A stretch of DNA of 64,000 bases from positions 878,501 through 942,500 of the forward strand of contig NZ_CP039692.1 of the NCBI RefSeq assembly GCF_005145045.1, in the 5' to 3' direction. This DNA is from Agrobacterium larrymoorei (lineage in GTDB: Bacteria; Pseudomonadota; Alphaproteobacteria; Rhizobiales; Rhizobiaceae). Below are positions 1 through 8,600 of the stretch, in pieces. How positions within the stretch are numbered: the stretch's first letter is position 1; each line of letters opens with the position of its first letter. A program made the translations under genes and the position numbers. The notes beneath the pieces were generated by a model. It was given only the letters and a program-made list of their open reading frames with translations. It had not been told where the DNA came from and did not search any database.

Positions 1-701
1 ATCGACTTTACACCGCGGATGAGCGTGAAAAAGCGCTCGTCGTTCGTCATCAGCAATGGCCAGAGATACTGGTTCCAGCCATAGACGAACATAATGATGA
101 AGATGGCCGCCATCATCGTTTTGGAGATTGGGATGAGCACGTCGATGAGGAATTTCCAGGGACCGGCGCCATCGATGCGCGCAGCTTCCAGCAACTCATC
201 GGGAACCGATTTGAAGAACTGCCGAAAATAGAAAGTACCTGTTGCGGACGCCAGAAGCGGCACGATGAGGCCGGTATAGGAGTTCAGCAGCCCTAGTTTG
301 CTCATGACTTCATAGGACGGCATGATGCGCACTTCGAGGGGCAGCAGCAGCGTCGTGAAGATGATCCAGAAGGCGAAGGTGGCAAAACGGAAGCGGAAAT
401 AGACGATGGCATAGGCCGCCATCATCGACAGTACGATTTTGCCGACCGCGAAGCCAACGCCGAGGATCAGCGAGTTGATCATCATGTTGAAGCCGGTGAC
501 CTGCCCGGTGAAGCCGCCACGCTGCGTCAGCACCTTGTCGTAGGTGGCAACGAAGTTATCGCCCGGCATCAACGCCAGACCATTCATATGGATATCCGCC
601 GCCGTATGGGTGGACGTCATGAAGGCGACGATCACCGGCAGGACCAAAAAAAGCGATCCGACGATCAGGATCAGATGGTCGAGAGGTTTGGTTTTGTACA
701 T
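1..701 (-). CDS. ugpE: Glycerol-3-phosphate ABC transporter permease UgpE (partial, C-terminus cut by window edge)
   Basis: Inner-membrane permease of the MalG/UgpE type, which would pair with UgpA to import sn-glycerol-3-phosphate and glycerophosphodiesters. Reading the minus strand from the ATG at 701 gives an N-terminus MYKTKPLDHLILIVGSLFLV (a first membrane segment), then several hydrophobic stretches. A canonical permease EAA loop (EAARIDGAGPWKF followed by LIPI) lies near the visible end. About 233 codons are inside the window; the family is usually about 280 residues, so the last tens of residues are missing. It starts 10 bases after the ugpA stop, in the order B-A-E. Family and order support the name; substrate is inferred from the family. 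Confidence 0.88.
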   Translation of the reverse strand, partial: MYKTKPLDHLILIVGSLFLVLPVIVAFMTSTHTAADIHMNGLALMPGDNFVATYDKVLTQRGGFTGQVTGFNMMINSLILGVGFAVGKIVLSMMAAYAIVYFRFRFATFAFWIIFTTLLLPLEVRIMPSYEVMSKLGLLNSYTGLIVPLLASATGTFYFRQFFKSVPDELLEAARIDGAGPWKFLIDVLIPISKTMMAAIFIIMFVYGWNQYLWPLLMTNDERFFTLIRGVKS

Positions 702-711
702 ATCTCAGCCC

Positions 712-1683
712 TCAACCGTAATGGATGCGTTTTTCGAGGAAGCGGAACTGCAGCACCGTCAGCACGAAGACGACGATCATGAGGATGACCGACTGCGCAG
801 AGGAGCCGCCAATGTCGTTGCCACGGAAGCCATCCAGAAACACCTTGTAGACAAGCGTGATCGGATTGTTGGCGGCCTTGTCTTTCACCACAACGTCGAT
901 GACTGCGAACGTATCGAACAGTGCGTAAGTGACGTTGATGATGAGGAGGAAGAAGGCCGTCGGCATCAGAAGCGGCATGATGACCGTCCAGAAACGGCGG
1001 AAGCCGGAGTGGCAATCGAGGTAAGCCGCTTCCCGAACGGAGACCGGCACGGCCTGGAGGCCAGACAGGAAGAAGATGAAATTGTACGGGATTTGCTTCC
1101 AGATGGAGATAACGGTCATGGCGAAAGCGGTGTCGAAATAATTGACGCCGACCTGCATGTGCCAGCCGAAGAAGGACATGATCTTGACGAAAGGTCCGAT
1201 GTGCTGGTCGAAGAACATCATGCCGATCAAGCCCGCAACGGGTGGGGCGATGGCGTAGACCGAAATCAGCATCGTCTTATAGGCAGAAGAGCCGCGAATG
1301 ACCGCATCCGCCTTGACCGCCAGCAGAAGACCGATGCCCATGGCAAAGACCGTGACGATTGCGGTGAAGACCGCGGTGAACCGTGCGGCGCTGAGATATT
1401 CCGAGCTGAACAGCGCATCCGTGTAATTGGACATGCCGACGAAAGTGGATCCGAAGCCGAAGGGGTCTTCCAGATAGAAGGACGACTGAACAGCCTGCAC
1501 GGAGGGCCAGTAAAAGAAAATGAAAATCACCGCGAGCTGCGGCGCCAGAAACAGATAGGGCAGCGCGGGAGAGGAAAACTGCACGCGCTTGGCAGTCTCA
1601 GCCTCGACAGGGCGTTTCTTGGCCCTTGAGGCCAGGCCCGGAATGAAACGGGTGAGACTCGGTTGAGAGGGAACGTAGGCCAC
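712..1683 (-). CDS. ugpA: Glycerol-3-phosphate ABC transporter permease UgpA
   Basis: Membrane permease of 323 residues, partner of UgpE in the Ugp importer. After a hydrophilic start, the conserved segment SSPALPYLFLAPQLAVIFIF marks the first membrane helix, and five more hydrophobic segments follow. The start is a GTG at 1683 with AAGG about ten bases upstream; a downstream start near the conserved KRVQFSSP is also possible and would give the usual ~293 residues. The cytoplasmic EAA loop reads EAAYLDCHSGFRRFW...IMPLL: the normally invariant glycine after EAAxxx is a cysteine here. The EAA loop contacts the ATPase subunit, so this is worth noting. Same strand and close spacing with ugpE indicate one transcript. 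Confidence 0.9.
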   Translation of the reverse strand: MAYVPSQPSLTRFIPGLASRAKKRPVEAETAKRVQFSSPALPYLFLAPQLAVIFIFFYWPSVQAVQSSFYLEDPFGFGSTFVGMSNYTDALFSSEYLSAARFTAVFTAIVTVFAMGIGLLLAVKADAVIRGSSAYKTMLISVYAIAPPVAGLIGMMFFDQHIGPFVKIMSFFGWHMQVGVNYFDTAFAMTVISIWKQIPYNFIFFLSGLQAVPVSVREAAYLDCHSGFRRFWTVIMPLLMPTAFFLLIINVTYALFDTFAVIDVVVKDKAANNPITLVYKVFLDGFRGNDIGGSSAQSVILMIVVFVLTVLQFRFLEKRIHYG

Positions 1684-1769
1684 GCTCGCAAACCTTCATG
1701 GGTTGTGGACTCTGCTTCAGTGTAGAAGGTCGGTCCGGGATTAGAATGAAGCGCTGCACTCCCGCTCGG

Positions 1770-1857
1770 CGTCATCCTCGGCCTTGAGCCGAGGATCCAT
1801 CCACGTCGCGACATCGGGAACGTCAGTGGATGCTCGGGTCAAGCCCCAGCATGACGG
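1770..1857. repeat. RIME-like intergenic palindromic repeat between ugpB and ugpA
   Basis: The stretch begins GTCATCCTCGG and ends CATGACG, so its ends are inverted copies. It contains a stem CATCCTCGG/CCGAGGATC and further short inverted segments. This is the layout of the Rhizobium intergenic mosaic elements (RIME) found in rhizobial intergenic regions. It lies in the 255-base gap between ugpB and ugpA, so transcripts through the operon would carry these hairpins, possibly lowering permease expression relative to the binding protein (inference). Another copy of the same type is at 16,709. Confidence 0.75.
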
Positions 1858-1938
1858 AGTTTTTGGCATGCCTTGCAAACACCCAACGGACCTCCCCTCA
1901 TCATGAAGGGAGGTTCGCAGGCCGAAGTATCAAGCTAA

Positions 1939-3237
1939 TCAGCCAGCAGTCTTGGCGAAGCGAGCGAGAAGCTCGTTGCCTTCCTTCTCGATGATGTTGA
2001 AAGCGTCCTTGACGGAAACTTCGCCCGAGAAGATGCGGCCATATTCACGTTCCATGATGGCGCGGATCTGTGGGTAGAAGCCGAGGCGGTAACCCTTGGA
2101 CCACTCGCCGCCCTGAAGCGAAAGCTGCTTGATGCCGACTTCGGCAACAGGCTGCTTCTCATAGTAGCCTTCCTTCTTGGTCAGCTCGTAAGCGGCCTTG
2201 GTGATGGCAACATAGCCGGTCGCTTCGTGGTAGAATTTCTGAATTTCAGGCGATGTCAGGAACTGGAAGAAGTCTGCAACGCACTTGTTTTCCGCTTCAG
2301 GCTTGCCGGCCATTGCAAAGAGTGCAGCGCCACCGATGAAGGAGTTGGTGCCAGCGCCCTTGATGGAGCCCCAATACGGCAGGAAAGTTGCCGAGAACGG
2401 CATCTGAGCCGTCTTCTGCAGGCCACCGAAAGAGCCCGAAGAACCGATCCACAGAGCAACCTTGTTTTCTTCGAATGGCTTCTGGTTATCGTTCCAGCCA
2501 GCGCCGTAGTAAGCGAAGTAACCCTGATCCTTCCAGGACTTCAGCTTTTCGAACATCATGATGAGGTTCGGGTCGGTGACCTTGAGCTTGGTGTCGACAA
2601 CGCTGTCGTAACCGTTGTTGTTGGTGGCAAACTGTAGGTTGTTACGCGAGAAGAAGTTCTCGGTGAATTCCCAGGTCAGCTGCGTCTGAACGAGCGGAAT
2701 GAAACCGGCTTCTTTCAGCTTCGGAGCGGCAGCTTCGAATTCTTCCCAGGTCTTTGGAGCTTCAACGCCAGCCTTTTTGAGGGCTTCGGTGTTGAGATAC
2801 ATGATCGGCGCGGAAGAGTTGAACGGCATGCCGACGAACTTGCCATCGGCAGCGGCGTAGAAGTAACGAACGCCGGGGATGAAGGCTTCGCGGTCGAACT
2901 TGTAGCCAGCCTTGGTAATGATGTCTTCCGCAGGAATGACAGCGCCCTTGGCGTTGATGATGGTGGCGGCACCAGCATCGAAGACCTGAAGAATGTTCGG
3001 CTGGTCGCCGGAACGGAACGCTGCGATGCCGCTGGCGAGCGCTTCTTCATACGTGCCCTTGGAGACGGGTGTGATTGCGCAGTTGGTCTGAGCTGCGTTG
3101 AACTTCTGTGAAACTTCGTTGATGACTTCGCCGTTGCGGCCACCCATGCCATGCCACCAGGTGATGTTTGTTGCCGCCATGGAAGACGTTGCAGAAACGC
3201 TGACGGCCATCACGGCCATGGAAATTTTCTTGATCAT
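1939..3237 (-). CDS. ugpB: Glycerol-3-phosphate ABC transporter periplasmic binding protein UgpB
   Basis: A 432-residue periplasmic solute-binding protein. It begins with a signal peptide (MIKKISMAVMAVSVSATSSMA) followed by NITWWHGMGGRNGEVINEV, a typical start of UgpB/family 1 extracellular binding proteins. Length fits the family. The ATG at 3237 is preceded by GAGG at proper distance. It is the first gene of ugpB-A-E and is separated from ugpA by a RIME-like repeat. The ugpC ATPase would be expected beyond the left edge. A Pho-box-like site at 3302-3319 suggests induction on phosphate limitation, as known for ugp operons of other bacteria. Specific sugar-phosphate specificity is inferred from family. 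Confidence 0.9.
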   Translation of the reverse strand: MIKKISMAVMAVSVSATSSMAATNITWWHGMGGRNGEVINEVSQKFNAAQTNCAITPVSKGTYEEALASGIAAFRSGDQPNILQVFDAGAATIINAKGAVIPAEDIITKAGYKFDREAFIPGVRYFYAAADGKFVGMPFNSSAPIMYLNTEALKKAGVEAPKTWEEFEAAAPKLKEAGFIPLVQTQLTWEFTENFFSRNNLQFATNNNGYDSVVDTKLKVTDPNLIMMFEKLKSWKDQGYFAYYGAGWNDNQKPFEENKVALWIGSSGSFGGLQKTAQMPFSATFLPYWGSIKGAGTNSFIGGAALFAMAGKPEAENKCVADFFQFLTSPEIQKFYHEATGYVAITKAAYELTKKEGYYEKQPVAEVGIKQLSLQGGEWSKGYRLGFYPQIRAIMEREYGRIFSGEVSVKDAFNIIEKEGNELLARFAKTAG

Positions 3238-3301
3238 CTTTTCGATCCTCTACCGCCCTTGTTGGGTGAGGATGCGAATAGGCGCCTTTCGTGACGCCTC
3301 G

Positions 3302-3319
3302 TTTACAGTTTTATGTCTA
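3302..3319 (-). promoter_or_regulatory. Pho-box-like site upstream of ugpB
   Basis: On the minus strand the 18 bases read TAGACAT AAAA CTGTAAA. PhoB boxes are two CTGTCAT-like 7-mers separated by four bases; these match at 4/7 and 5/7 positions with exact spacing and an A-rich spacer. It lies 65 bases upstream of the ugpB start in an AT-rich region. The match is imperfect; support comes mainly from the known PhoB control of ugp operons. Confidence 0.45.
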
Positions 3320-3419
3320 ATTTATTACACGATAAATCAAAGATTTAATCGATAAAATCGCGTATCAATCGGAAGTTGATCGAGGTTTCGCTCTTAACGG
3401 CAGGCCGGTCCGTATGATC

Positions 3420-3788
3420 TTAAAACGCGTTGATGAAGTGCGCAGGCAACCGGCGCGGCAGAATCGCGATGATATCGAAACGTTGGGACAGCATGTGCGC
3501 ATCCTTACGGCGCGTCAGCCAAATATCTGCTGCCGCACGAATGCGGCGTTGAGACTGATAACTGACTGCATCCACCGCGCTTTGTTCGTTCCGGCGCGCT
3601 TTGACCTCCACAAAGGCCACAATATCACGGCGTTTGGCGATGAGGTCGATTTCACCCAGAGGCGTCTTGTAGCGCAAGGCCAGAATGCGATAGCCCTTCA
3701 GCATGAGATAAAGTGCTGCCCAATACTCGGCAGCATGGCCGCGCTTTTCCGCGCGCCGTCTGTTGTTCTCGCGCCCCTCAGCCGCCAT
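3420..3788 (-). CDS. YraN/UPF0102 family endonuclease-like protein
   Basis: A 122-residue cytoplasmic protein of the UPF0102 (YraN) family, which has a restriction-endonuclease-like fold. Family signatures are visible: [42 protein letters not shown], then [10 protein letters not shown], giving the E-x(n)-EID...EVK pattern of the PD-(D/E)XK fold. Biological role is not settled. It overlaps the end of rsmI by 11 bases on the same strand, an arrangement conserved across alphaproteobacteria, so the two are probably co-transcribed. Confidence 0.88.
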   Translation of the reverse strand: MAAEGRENNRRRAEKRGHAAEYWAALYLMLKGYRILALRYKTPLGEIDLIAKRRDIVAFVEVKARRNEQSAVDAVSYQSQRRIRAAADIWLTRRKDAHMLSQRFDIIAILPRRLPAHFINAF

Positions 3789-4707
3789 TGCCGTCCTTCA
3801 TATCCAGCAGGCGCTGGTAAAGCTCCTTGCGCGGCAGGCCCGTCAGCTTTGCCGCTTCGGCGGCGGCTTTGGCCGCTGGCATGCTGGAGGACAGGTCCGT
3901 CAGTAACTTTTCCACATCTTCGATGTCAGGAATTTCGTCATAGGAGGGCGGCTCTATGAGGAGAACGATTTCACCCTTAACGGTGCGATCTTCATCATAA
4001 TACTCGGCCAACTCTCCCAAAGTCCCTCGGCGAAACTCCTCGAAGGTCTTAGTCAATTCCCGACAAACCACAGCGCGACGATCCCGACCAAGCACCTCAG
4101 CGGCCACCTGGATAGAGGCGCATATACGATGCGGCGATTCAAAGAAGATGAGTGTCGCCGGTATTTTTGACAGTTCGGCAAAGCGGTCGCGCTTGCCGCG
4201 ATCCTTCACCGGAAGGAAGCCTGCAAACAGGAAGGCGTCGCTTGGCATGCCCGAACCGACGAGAGCGGCAAGTGGAGCCGACGCGCCCGGAATAGGCACC
4301 ACGCGATACCCGGCCTCCAGTGCCAGTTGGCCGAGGCGATAGCCGGGATCGGACACGAGAGGCGTTCCAGCATCGGACACCAGAGCGACGGATTTTCCGG
4401 CTTCCAGCGCAGCAATCAGCTTTGGCCCCACCTCCTGTGCATTATGTTCGTGATAGGCATAAGGTCGGTTGCGGATACCGTAACGCTCCAGCAGCACGCG
4501 GGTAACCCGCGTATCCTCGCAAGCCAAAACGTCAGCCGAAGCGAGCGTTTCCAGCGCCCTCAGCGTGATATCACCGAGATTGCCGATGGGGGTCGCAACC
4601 AGATAAAGCGCATTTTCAAGCGGCCGCGCGGGGACAGTGACGCCGGATACGCGATAGGTTTTGCCCGTGGACGTTTCCGTCTGTTCATTGCTGGTTTCGT
4701 CTTCCAC
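3778..4707 (-). CDS. rsmI: 16S rRNA (cytidine(1402)-2'-O)-methyltransferase RsmI
   Basis: SAM-dependent enzyme of the tetrapyrrole-methylase fold that 2'-O-methylates C1402 in the decoding centre of 16S rRNA. The 309 residues hold the family landmarks: [22 protein letters not shown] near residue 32, [17 protein letters not shown], the motif [15 protein letters not shown], and [25 protein letters not shown] followed by FFESPHRI. The N-terminal ~30 residues are poorly conserved and hydrophilic, so a later start is possible. It is the upstream partner of the yraN-like gene, overlapping by 11 bases. Confidence 0.93.
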   Translation of the reverse strand: MEDETSNEQTETSTGKTYRVSGVTVPARPLENALYLVATPIGNLGDITLRALETLASADVLACEDTRVTRVLLERYGIRNRPYAYHEHNAQEVGPKLIAALEAGKSVALVSDAGTPLVSDPGYRLGQLALEAGYRVVPIPGASAPLAALVGSGMPSDAFLFAGFLPVKDRGKRDRFAELSKIPATLIFFESPHRICASIQVAAEVLGRDRRAVVCRELTKTFEEFRRGTLGELAEYYDEDRTVKGEIVLLIEPPSYDEIPDIEDVEKLLTDLSSSMPAAKAAAEAAKLTGLPRKELYQRLLDMKDGNGG

Positions 4708-4964
4708 GGGTCATTCCAATCAGTTCTGTCATTCTCGAAACCTTTATGGGCAATCGAAAGCGGCTGAACAAGCTCAAGATTTCATTCTTATCTGTGGATC
4801 ACGCTGTATAGCGCTGAAATGAAACAGCTGCGGCGCGCTCGCCTCTTGCTTTTCCCACGATAACTCTGCCATTTTGCCTGTCCCATTATCCGGCAGCTTG
4901 CTGGAAAGACTTGTCTGGCGATCCGGCCTCCCCCGGATTGCAACGGTTGAAAGCGGTAGTGTCC

Positions 4965-6083
4965 ATGCGTATTACTCTTGAGCGGTCCAACCTTCTGAAA
5001 TCGCTGAACCACGTTCATCGCGTGGTGGAACGGCGCAATACCATCCCGATTCTGTCCAACGTGCTGCTGCGCGCATCGGGCGCCAATCTGGATATGAAGG
5101 CGACCGACCTCGATCTGGAAGTCACCGAAGCGACACCGGCCATGGTGGAGCAGGCGGGCGCGACCACGGTTCCCGCACATCTGCTCTATGAAATCGTGCG
5201 CAAGCTTCCAGATGGTTCCGAGGTTCTGCTCGCGACCAATCCCGATGGCTCTTCGATGACGGTTGCTTCTGGGCGTTCCAAGTTCTCACTGCAATGCCTG
5301 CCGGAAGCGGACTTCCCGGATTTGACCGCTGGCACCTTCAGCCACAGCTTCAAGCTCAAGGCGACCGATCTGAAAATGCTGATCGACCGCACGCAGTTTG
5401 CAATTTCCACGGAAGAGACGCGCTACTATCTGAATGGCATTTTCTTTCACACCATCGAAAGCGGCGGCGACCTGAAACTGCGTGCCGTGGCGACCGACGG
5501 TCACCGTCTGGCGCGCGCGGATGTGGATGCGCCGTCCGGCTCCGAGGGCATGCCGGGCATCATCATTCCGCGCAAGACCGTTGGCGAGTTGCAGAAGCTG
5601 GTTGACAATCCCGAGCTTGAAGTCGCCGTAGAAGTCTCCGATGCGAAAATTCGCCTCACAATCGGCGATATCGTCATGACCTCGAAGCTCATCGACGGCA
5701 CCTTCCCGGATTATCAGCGCGTTATTCCGACAGGCAACGACAAGGAGATGCGCGTCGATTGCGTCAGCTTCGCCAAGGCGGTCGATCGTGTTTCGACCAT
5801 CTCTTCCGAACGCGGGCGCGCCGTGAAGCTGGCCCTGACCGAAGGTCAATTGACGCTGACCGTCAACAACCCGGATTCGGGCAGCGCGACGGAAGAAGTT
5901 GCCGTTGGCTACGAACACGACGCGATGGAAATCGGCTTCAACGCGAAGTACCTGCTGGATATCACCGCGCAGCTTTCCGGCGAAGATGCGATCTTCCTGC
6001 TGGCGGATGCCGGCTCCCCAACGCTCGTTCGCGACACGGCAGGCGATGACGCCCTCTACGTGCTGATGCCGATGCGCGTTTGA
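4965..6083 (+). CDS. dnaN: DNA polymerase III beta subunit (sliding clamp) DnaN
   Basis: The ring-shaped processivity clamp of the replicative polymerase. The start chosen is the ATG at 4965 (MRITLERSNLLKSLNHVHRVVERRNTIPIL), giving 372 residues, the usual clamp length; the frame is open further upstream but that part is not clamp-like. Three clamp repeats are recognisable, with ATDGHRLA in the second domain and the C-terminus YVLMPMRV, typical of the site that binds clamp-binding motifs. As usual in alphaproteobacteria it is not adjacent to dnaA. A strong hairpin terminator follows at 6111. Confidence 0.96.
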   Translation: MRITLERSNLLKSLNHVHRVVERRNTIPILSNVLLRASGANLDMKATDLDLEVTEATPAMVEQAGATTVPAHLLYEIVRKLPDGSEVLLATNPDGSSMTVASGRSKFSLQCLPEADFPDLTAGTFSHSFKLKATDLKMLIDRTQFAISTEETRYYLNGIFFHTIESGGDLKLRAVATDGHRLARADVDAPSGSEGMPGIIIPRKTVGELQKLVDNPELEVAVEVSDAKIRLTIGDIVMTSKLIDGTFPDYQRVIPTGNDKEMRVDCVSFAKAVDRVSTISSERGRAVKLALTEGQLTLTVNNPDSGSATEEVAVGYEHDAMEIGFNAKYLLDITAQLSGEDAIFLLADAGSPTLVRDTAGDDALYVLMPMRV

Positions 6084-6110
6084 CGCAGGCAAACACCCAC
6101 GAATTCGCGA

Positions 6111-6141
6111 AAGCCGGTGAGGATTCTCACCGGCTTTTTTG
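6111..6141 (+). terminator. Intrinsic terminator after dnaN
   Basis: Stem GCCGGTGAG (6113-6121), loop GATT, stem CTCACCGGC (6126-6134), then six T residues. It lies 27 bases after the dnaN stop. Confidence 0.93.
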
Positions 6142-6267
6142 TTTTATCTCTTATCCACTACCCAATTTTCTGAATGCGACATTTTTCTTTGTGTTTGCGG
6201 CAAACAGAGACAAGATGTCGCCACAGTTTCAACAAATGGTGATCGAGCAAAAATAAGGGGAGCTAGA

Positions 6268-6861
6268 ATGGGACTGAGCTTGAAACAACGCTTCGGCAGA
6301 AAGTTCGAAGAGGAAATCCGGTTCTTCAAGGGCATGGTCAATCAGCCCAAGAAAGTGGGCGCCATCGTTCCCACCTCCGGCATTACGGCGCGGCGCATGG
6401 CCAGCGTTATCAATCCCCATTCCGGCCTGCCGGTTCTCGAACTTGGTCCCGGCACCGGTGTCATTACCAAGGCCATTCTGGGCCGCGGCGTGAAGCCGGA
6501 ACACGTAACCGCCATCGAATATTCAACCGACTTCTACCAGCAGCTTCTGCGCAGCTACCCCGGCGTCAATTTCATCAATGGCGATGCATTCGATCTGGAC
6601 ACGACGTTGGGCGAGCAGAAAGACCAGATGTTCGATTGCGTGATTTCGGCGGTGCCCATGCTGAACTTCCCGATGGCCGCGCGGATAAAGCTTCTGGATG
6701 AATTGCTGAAGCGCGTGCCGCATGGCCGCCCTGTTTTGCAAATCTCTTACGGCCCCGTCTCGCCCATCGTCGCGCAGCCTCACCTTTATCATATCCGCCA
6801 TTTCGAATTCATCGTGCGCAACATTCCGCCCGCGCAGTTGTGGACCTATACCCGCGCTTAG
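6268..6861 (+). CDS. pmtA: Phosphatidylethanolamine N-methyltransferase PmtA
   Basis: SAM-dependent phospholipid N-methyltransferase that converts phosphatidylethanolamine through mono- and dimethyl forms to phosphatidylcholine at the membrane. Start is the ATG at 6268 (MGLSLKQRFGRKFEEEIRFF) with AAGGGGAG upstream, giving 197 residues; the open frame further upstream is not part of the family. The SAM-binding motif VLELGPGTGVITKAIL, then the segments AIEYS and INGDAFDL, are present. The whole protein reads like the well-studied Agrobacterium PmtA, in which phosphatidylcholine is required for full virulence. Followed closely by a histidine-phosphatase-like gene. Confidence 0.93.
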   Translation: MGLSLKQRFGRKFEEEIRFFKGMVNQPKKVGAIVPTSGITARRMASVINPHSGLPVLELGPGTGVITKAILGRGVKPEHVTAIEYSTDFYQQLLRSYPGVNFINGDAFDLDTTLGEQKDQMFDCVISAVPMLNFPMAARIKLLDELLKRVPHGRPVLQISYGPVSPIVAQPHLYHIRHFEFIVRNIPPAQLWTYTRA

Positions 6862-6875
6862 TCTAACCTTGCGTC

Positions 6876-7457
6876 ATGTACGCACTTTACATCACGCATC
6901 CGCAGGTTCGTATCGATGCCAATGTGCCGGTCCCCGAATGGGGACTGTCTGACATTGGCGCTGAAAGAGCAAAGCGCGCCTTTGCAAGACCCTGGGCGCG
7001 GCAGATTCGCCAGATCGTCAGCAGCACCGAGAAAAAGGCGCTGGAAACGGCACGGATACTGGCTGCCGCCAGCGGCATCGAGGTCGAATCCGTCGCCAAC
7101 ATGCACGAAAATGACCGTAGCGCGACCGGCTTCCTGCCACCCGACCGGTTCGAGCGCGCCGCCGACTGGTTCTTTGCCCATCCGCAGGAAAGCTTTCAAG
7201 GTTGGGAGCGGGCAGCGGATGCTCAACGACGGATCGTGGAGGCTGTGACGACAGTGCTTGCGCGACATGATCCCTCTCAGCCTATCGCTTTTATCGGCCA
7301 CGGCGCGGTGGGTACCCTGCTGAAATGCCATTTGGAGGGCGGCGCGATCAGCCGCGATGCGGACCAGCCGCCGGGCGGTGGAAATCTTTTCCGTTTTAAT
7401 CTTGCAGACATGCAGGTGACATGCGACTGGACGCCCATCGAAACTTGGCAGGGGTGA
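6876..7457 (+). CDS. Histidine-phosphatase (phosphoglycerate-mutase-like) family protein with altered RHG motif
   Basis: A 193-residue protein of the histidine phosphatase superfamily. The N-terminal catalytic block, normally xxRHGxT, reads YITHPQV here: the histidine that becomes phosphorylated is kept but arginine and glycine are replaced by T and P. Other family blocks are present: [22 protein letters not shown] and, near residue 145, FIGHGAVG with the second histidine. It lies 14 bases after pmtA and 4 bases before pyrF, so all three may be one transcript. With the altered motif the enzyme could have weak, different or no phosphatase activity; substrate unknown. Confidence 0.8.
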   Translation: MYALYITHPQVRIDANVPVPEWGLSDIGAERAKRAFARPWARQIRQIVSSTEKKALETARILAAASGIEVESVANMHENDRSATGFLPPDRFERAADWFFAHPQESFQGWERAADAQRRIVEAVTTVLARHDPSQPIAFIGHGAVGTLLKCHLEGGAISRDADQPPGGGNLFRFNLADMQVTCDWTPIETWQG

Positions 7458-7461
7458 GATT

Positions 7462-8169
7462 ATGACCGCACGCGAGCGCCTGATCGTTGGGCTGGATGTT
7501 CCAACCGTGAAAGAGGCAGCATCAATTGTCGATGCAATCGGCGACGACGTGCTCTTCTACAAGATCGGGTATCAGCTGGTATTTGCGGGCGGGCTGGAAT
7601 TCGCCCGGGAACTGGCTGAAAGCGGCAAAAAAATCTTTCTCGATATGAAGCTGCTGGATATCGACAATACGGTTGCTTCCGGCGTGGAAAACATTGCCAA
7701 GATGGGCATGTCGATGCTGACCCTCCACGCCTATCCGAAGGCCATGCGCGCGGCTGTTGCCGCAGCGAAGGGATCGGACCTCACACTGCTGGGCGTCACC
7801 GTTTTGACCTCCATGGACAATTCGGATCTAGAAGAAGCAGGTTATCAGGGCGATGCACGTTCACTTGTTTTGAAGCGCGCGGAACAGGCCAAGGCCGCAG
7901 GCATGGGCGGCATTGTCTGCTCTGCGGAAGAATCGACTGCGGTGCGCGACATTCTCGGCCCCGACATGGCCGTCGTTACACCCGGCATCCGCCCGACTGG
8001 CTCCGATGCTGGCGACCAGAAGCGCGTCGTCACGCCATTCGATGCCATCAAGGCAGGCTCCAGCCATCTCGTCGTTGGCCGCCCAATCGTCAAGGCTGCC
8101 GATCCGAAAGCCGCCGCGCGCGCCATTCTGGATGAGATGCTGAAAGCAAGCTTTCCTGCCAACCAATAA
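7462..8169 (+). CDS. pyrF: Orotidine 5'-phosphate decarboxylase
   Basis: Last step of de novo UMP synthesis, decarboxylating OMP. The 235 residues form the TIM-barrel family with [13 protein letters not shown] at the start and the catalytic [14 protein letters not shown] segment around residue 60, where the conserved Asp and Lys of the DxKxxD motif lie. The phosphate-binding end VTPGIRP and VVGRPIV are also present. A good ribosome binding site (AGGGG) precedes the ATG. It follows the histidine-phosphatase-like gene by 4 bases and is followed by a DUF1330 gene after 23 bases. Confidence 0.95.
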   Translation: MTARERLIVGLDVPTVKEAASIVDAIGDDVLFYKIGYQLVFAGGLEFARELAESGKKIFLDMKLLDIDNTVASGVENIAKMGMSMLTLHAYPKAMRAAVAAAKGSDLTLLGVTVLTSMDNSDLEEAGYQGDARSLVLKRAEQAKAAGMGGIVCSAEESTAVRDILGPDMAVVTPGIRPTGSDAGDQKRVVTPFDAIKAGSSHLVVGRPIVKAADPKAAARAILDEMLKASFPANQ

Positions 8170-8192
8170 AGACACATCTGTAGGAGACTGAC

Positions 8193-8480
8193 ATGGCCAA
8201 GGGTTACTGGATCGCTCGCGTGGATGTTCGCGATGCCGAGCGTTACAAGGATTATGTTTCAACCGCCAAACCTGCATTCGAACGCTTCGGCGCCAACTTC
8301 CTCGCCCGCGGCGGCGCGTTGACTGAACTGGAAGGTAAGGCGCGCGCCCGCAACGTGGTGATAGAGTTTCCTTCGGTGCAACACGCTATCGATTGCTACA
8401 ACTCGGAAGAATATCAGGCAGCAGCCAGAATTCGACAGGAAGTGGCCGATGCGGAGATGGTGATCGTCGAGGGAATTTGA
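8193..8480 (+). CDS. DUF1330 domain protein
   Basis: A 95-residue small protein of the DUF1330 (dimeric alpha/beta barrel) family: MAKGYWIARVDVRDAERYKDYV, then FLARGGALTELEG and VVIEFPSVQHAIDCYNSEEYQAA. AGGAGA precedes the ATG. Such proteins are common in alphaproteobacteria, but no reaction is established. It lies just downstream of pyrF and may share its transcript. Confidence 0.88.
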   Translation: MAKGYWIARVDVRDAERYKDYVSTAKPAFERFGANFLARGGALTELEGKARARNVVIEFPSVQHAIDCYNSEEYQAAARIRQEVADAEMVIVEGI

Positions 8481-8600
8481 CAGTCGTCAACCCTGTCTTT
8501 CAATCTCGGCGCGGTACCGTGCTGTTCTCTCTTCCCGTGCGCGCGGCTTTGGGCTAAGAGACAAAAATACACTCATTTAACGCTTCGCAGGAGCCTACTC

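Noticed and set aside
544..1629. Long plus-strand open frame of 361 codons over the ugpA/ugpE region
   Set aside because: It is the antisense shadow of ugpA; composition is charge-rich and low-complexity (His/Asp/Glu/Arg), and the minus strand encodes an obvious permease.
4793..4801. DnaA-box-like TGTGGATCA before dnaN, and TTATCCACT near 6,152 after it
   Set aside because: Each is a single 8/9 match with no cluster, AT-rich element or dnaA nearby; such matches occur by chance. Not evidence for an origin.
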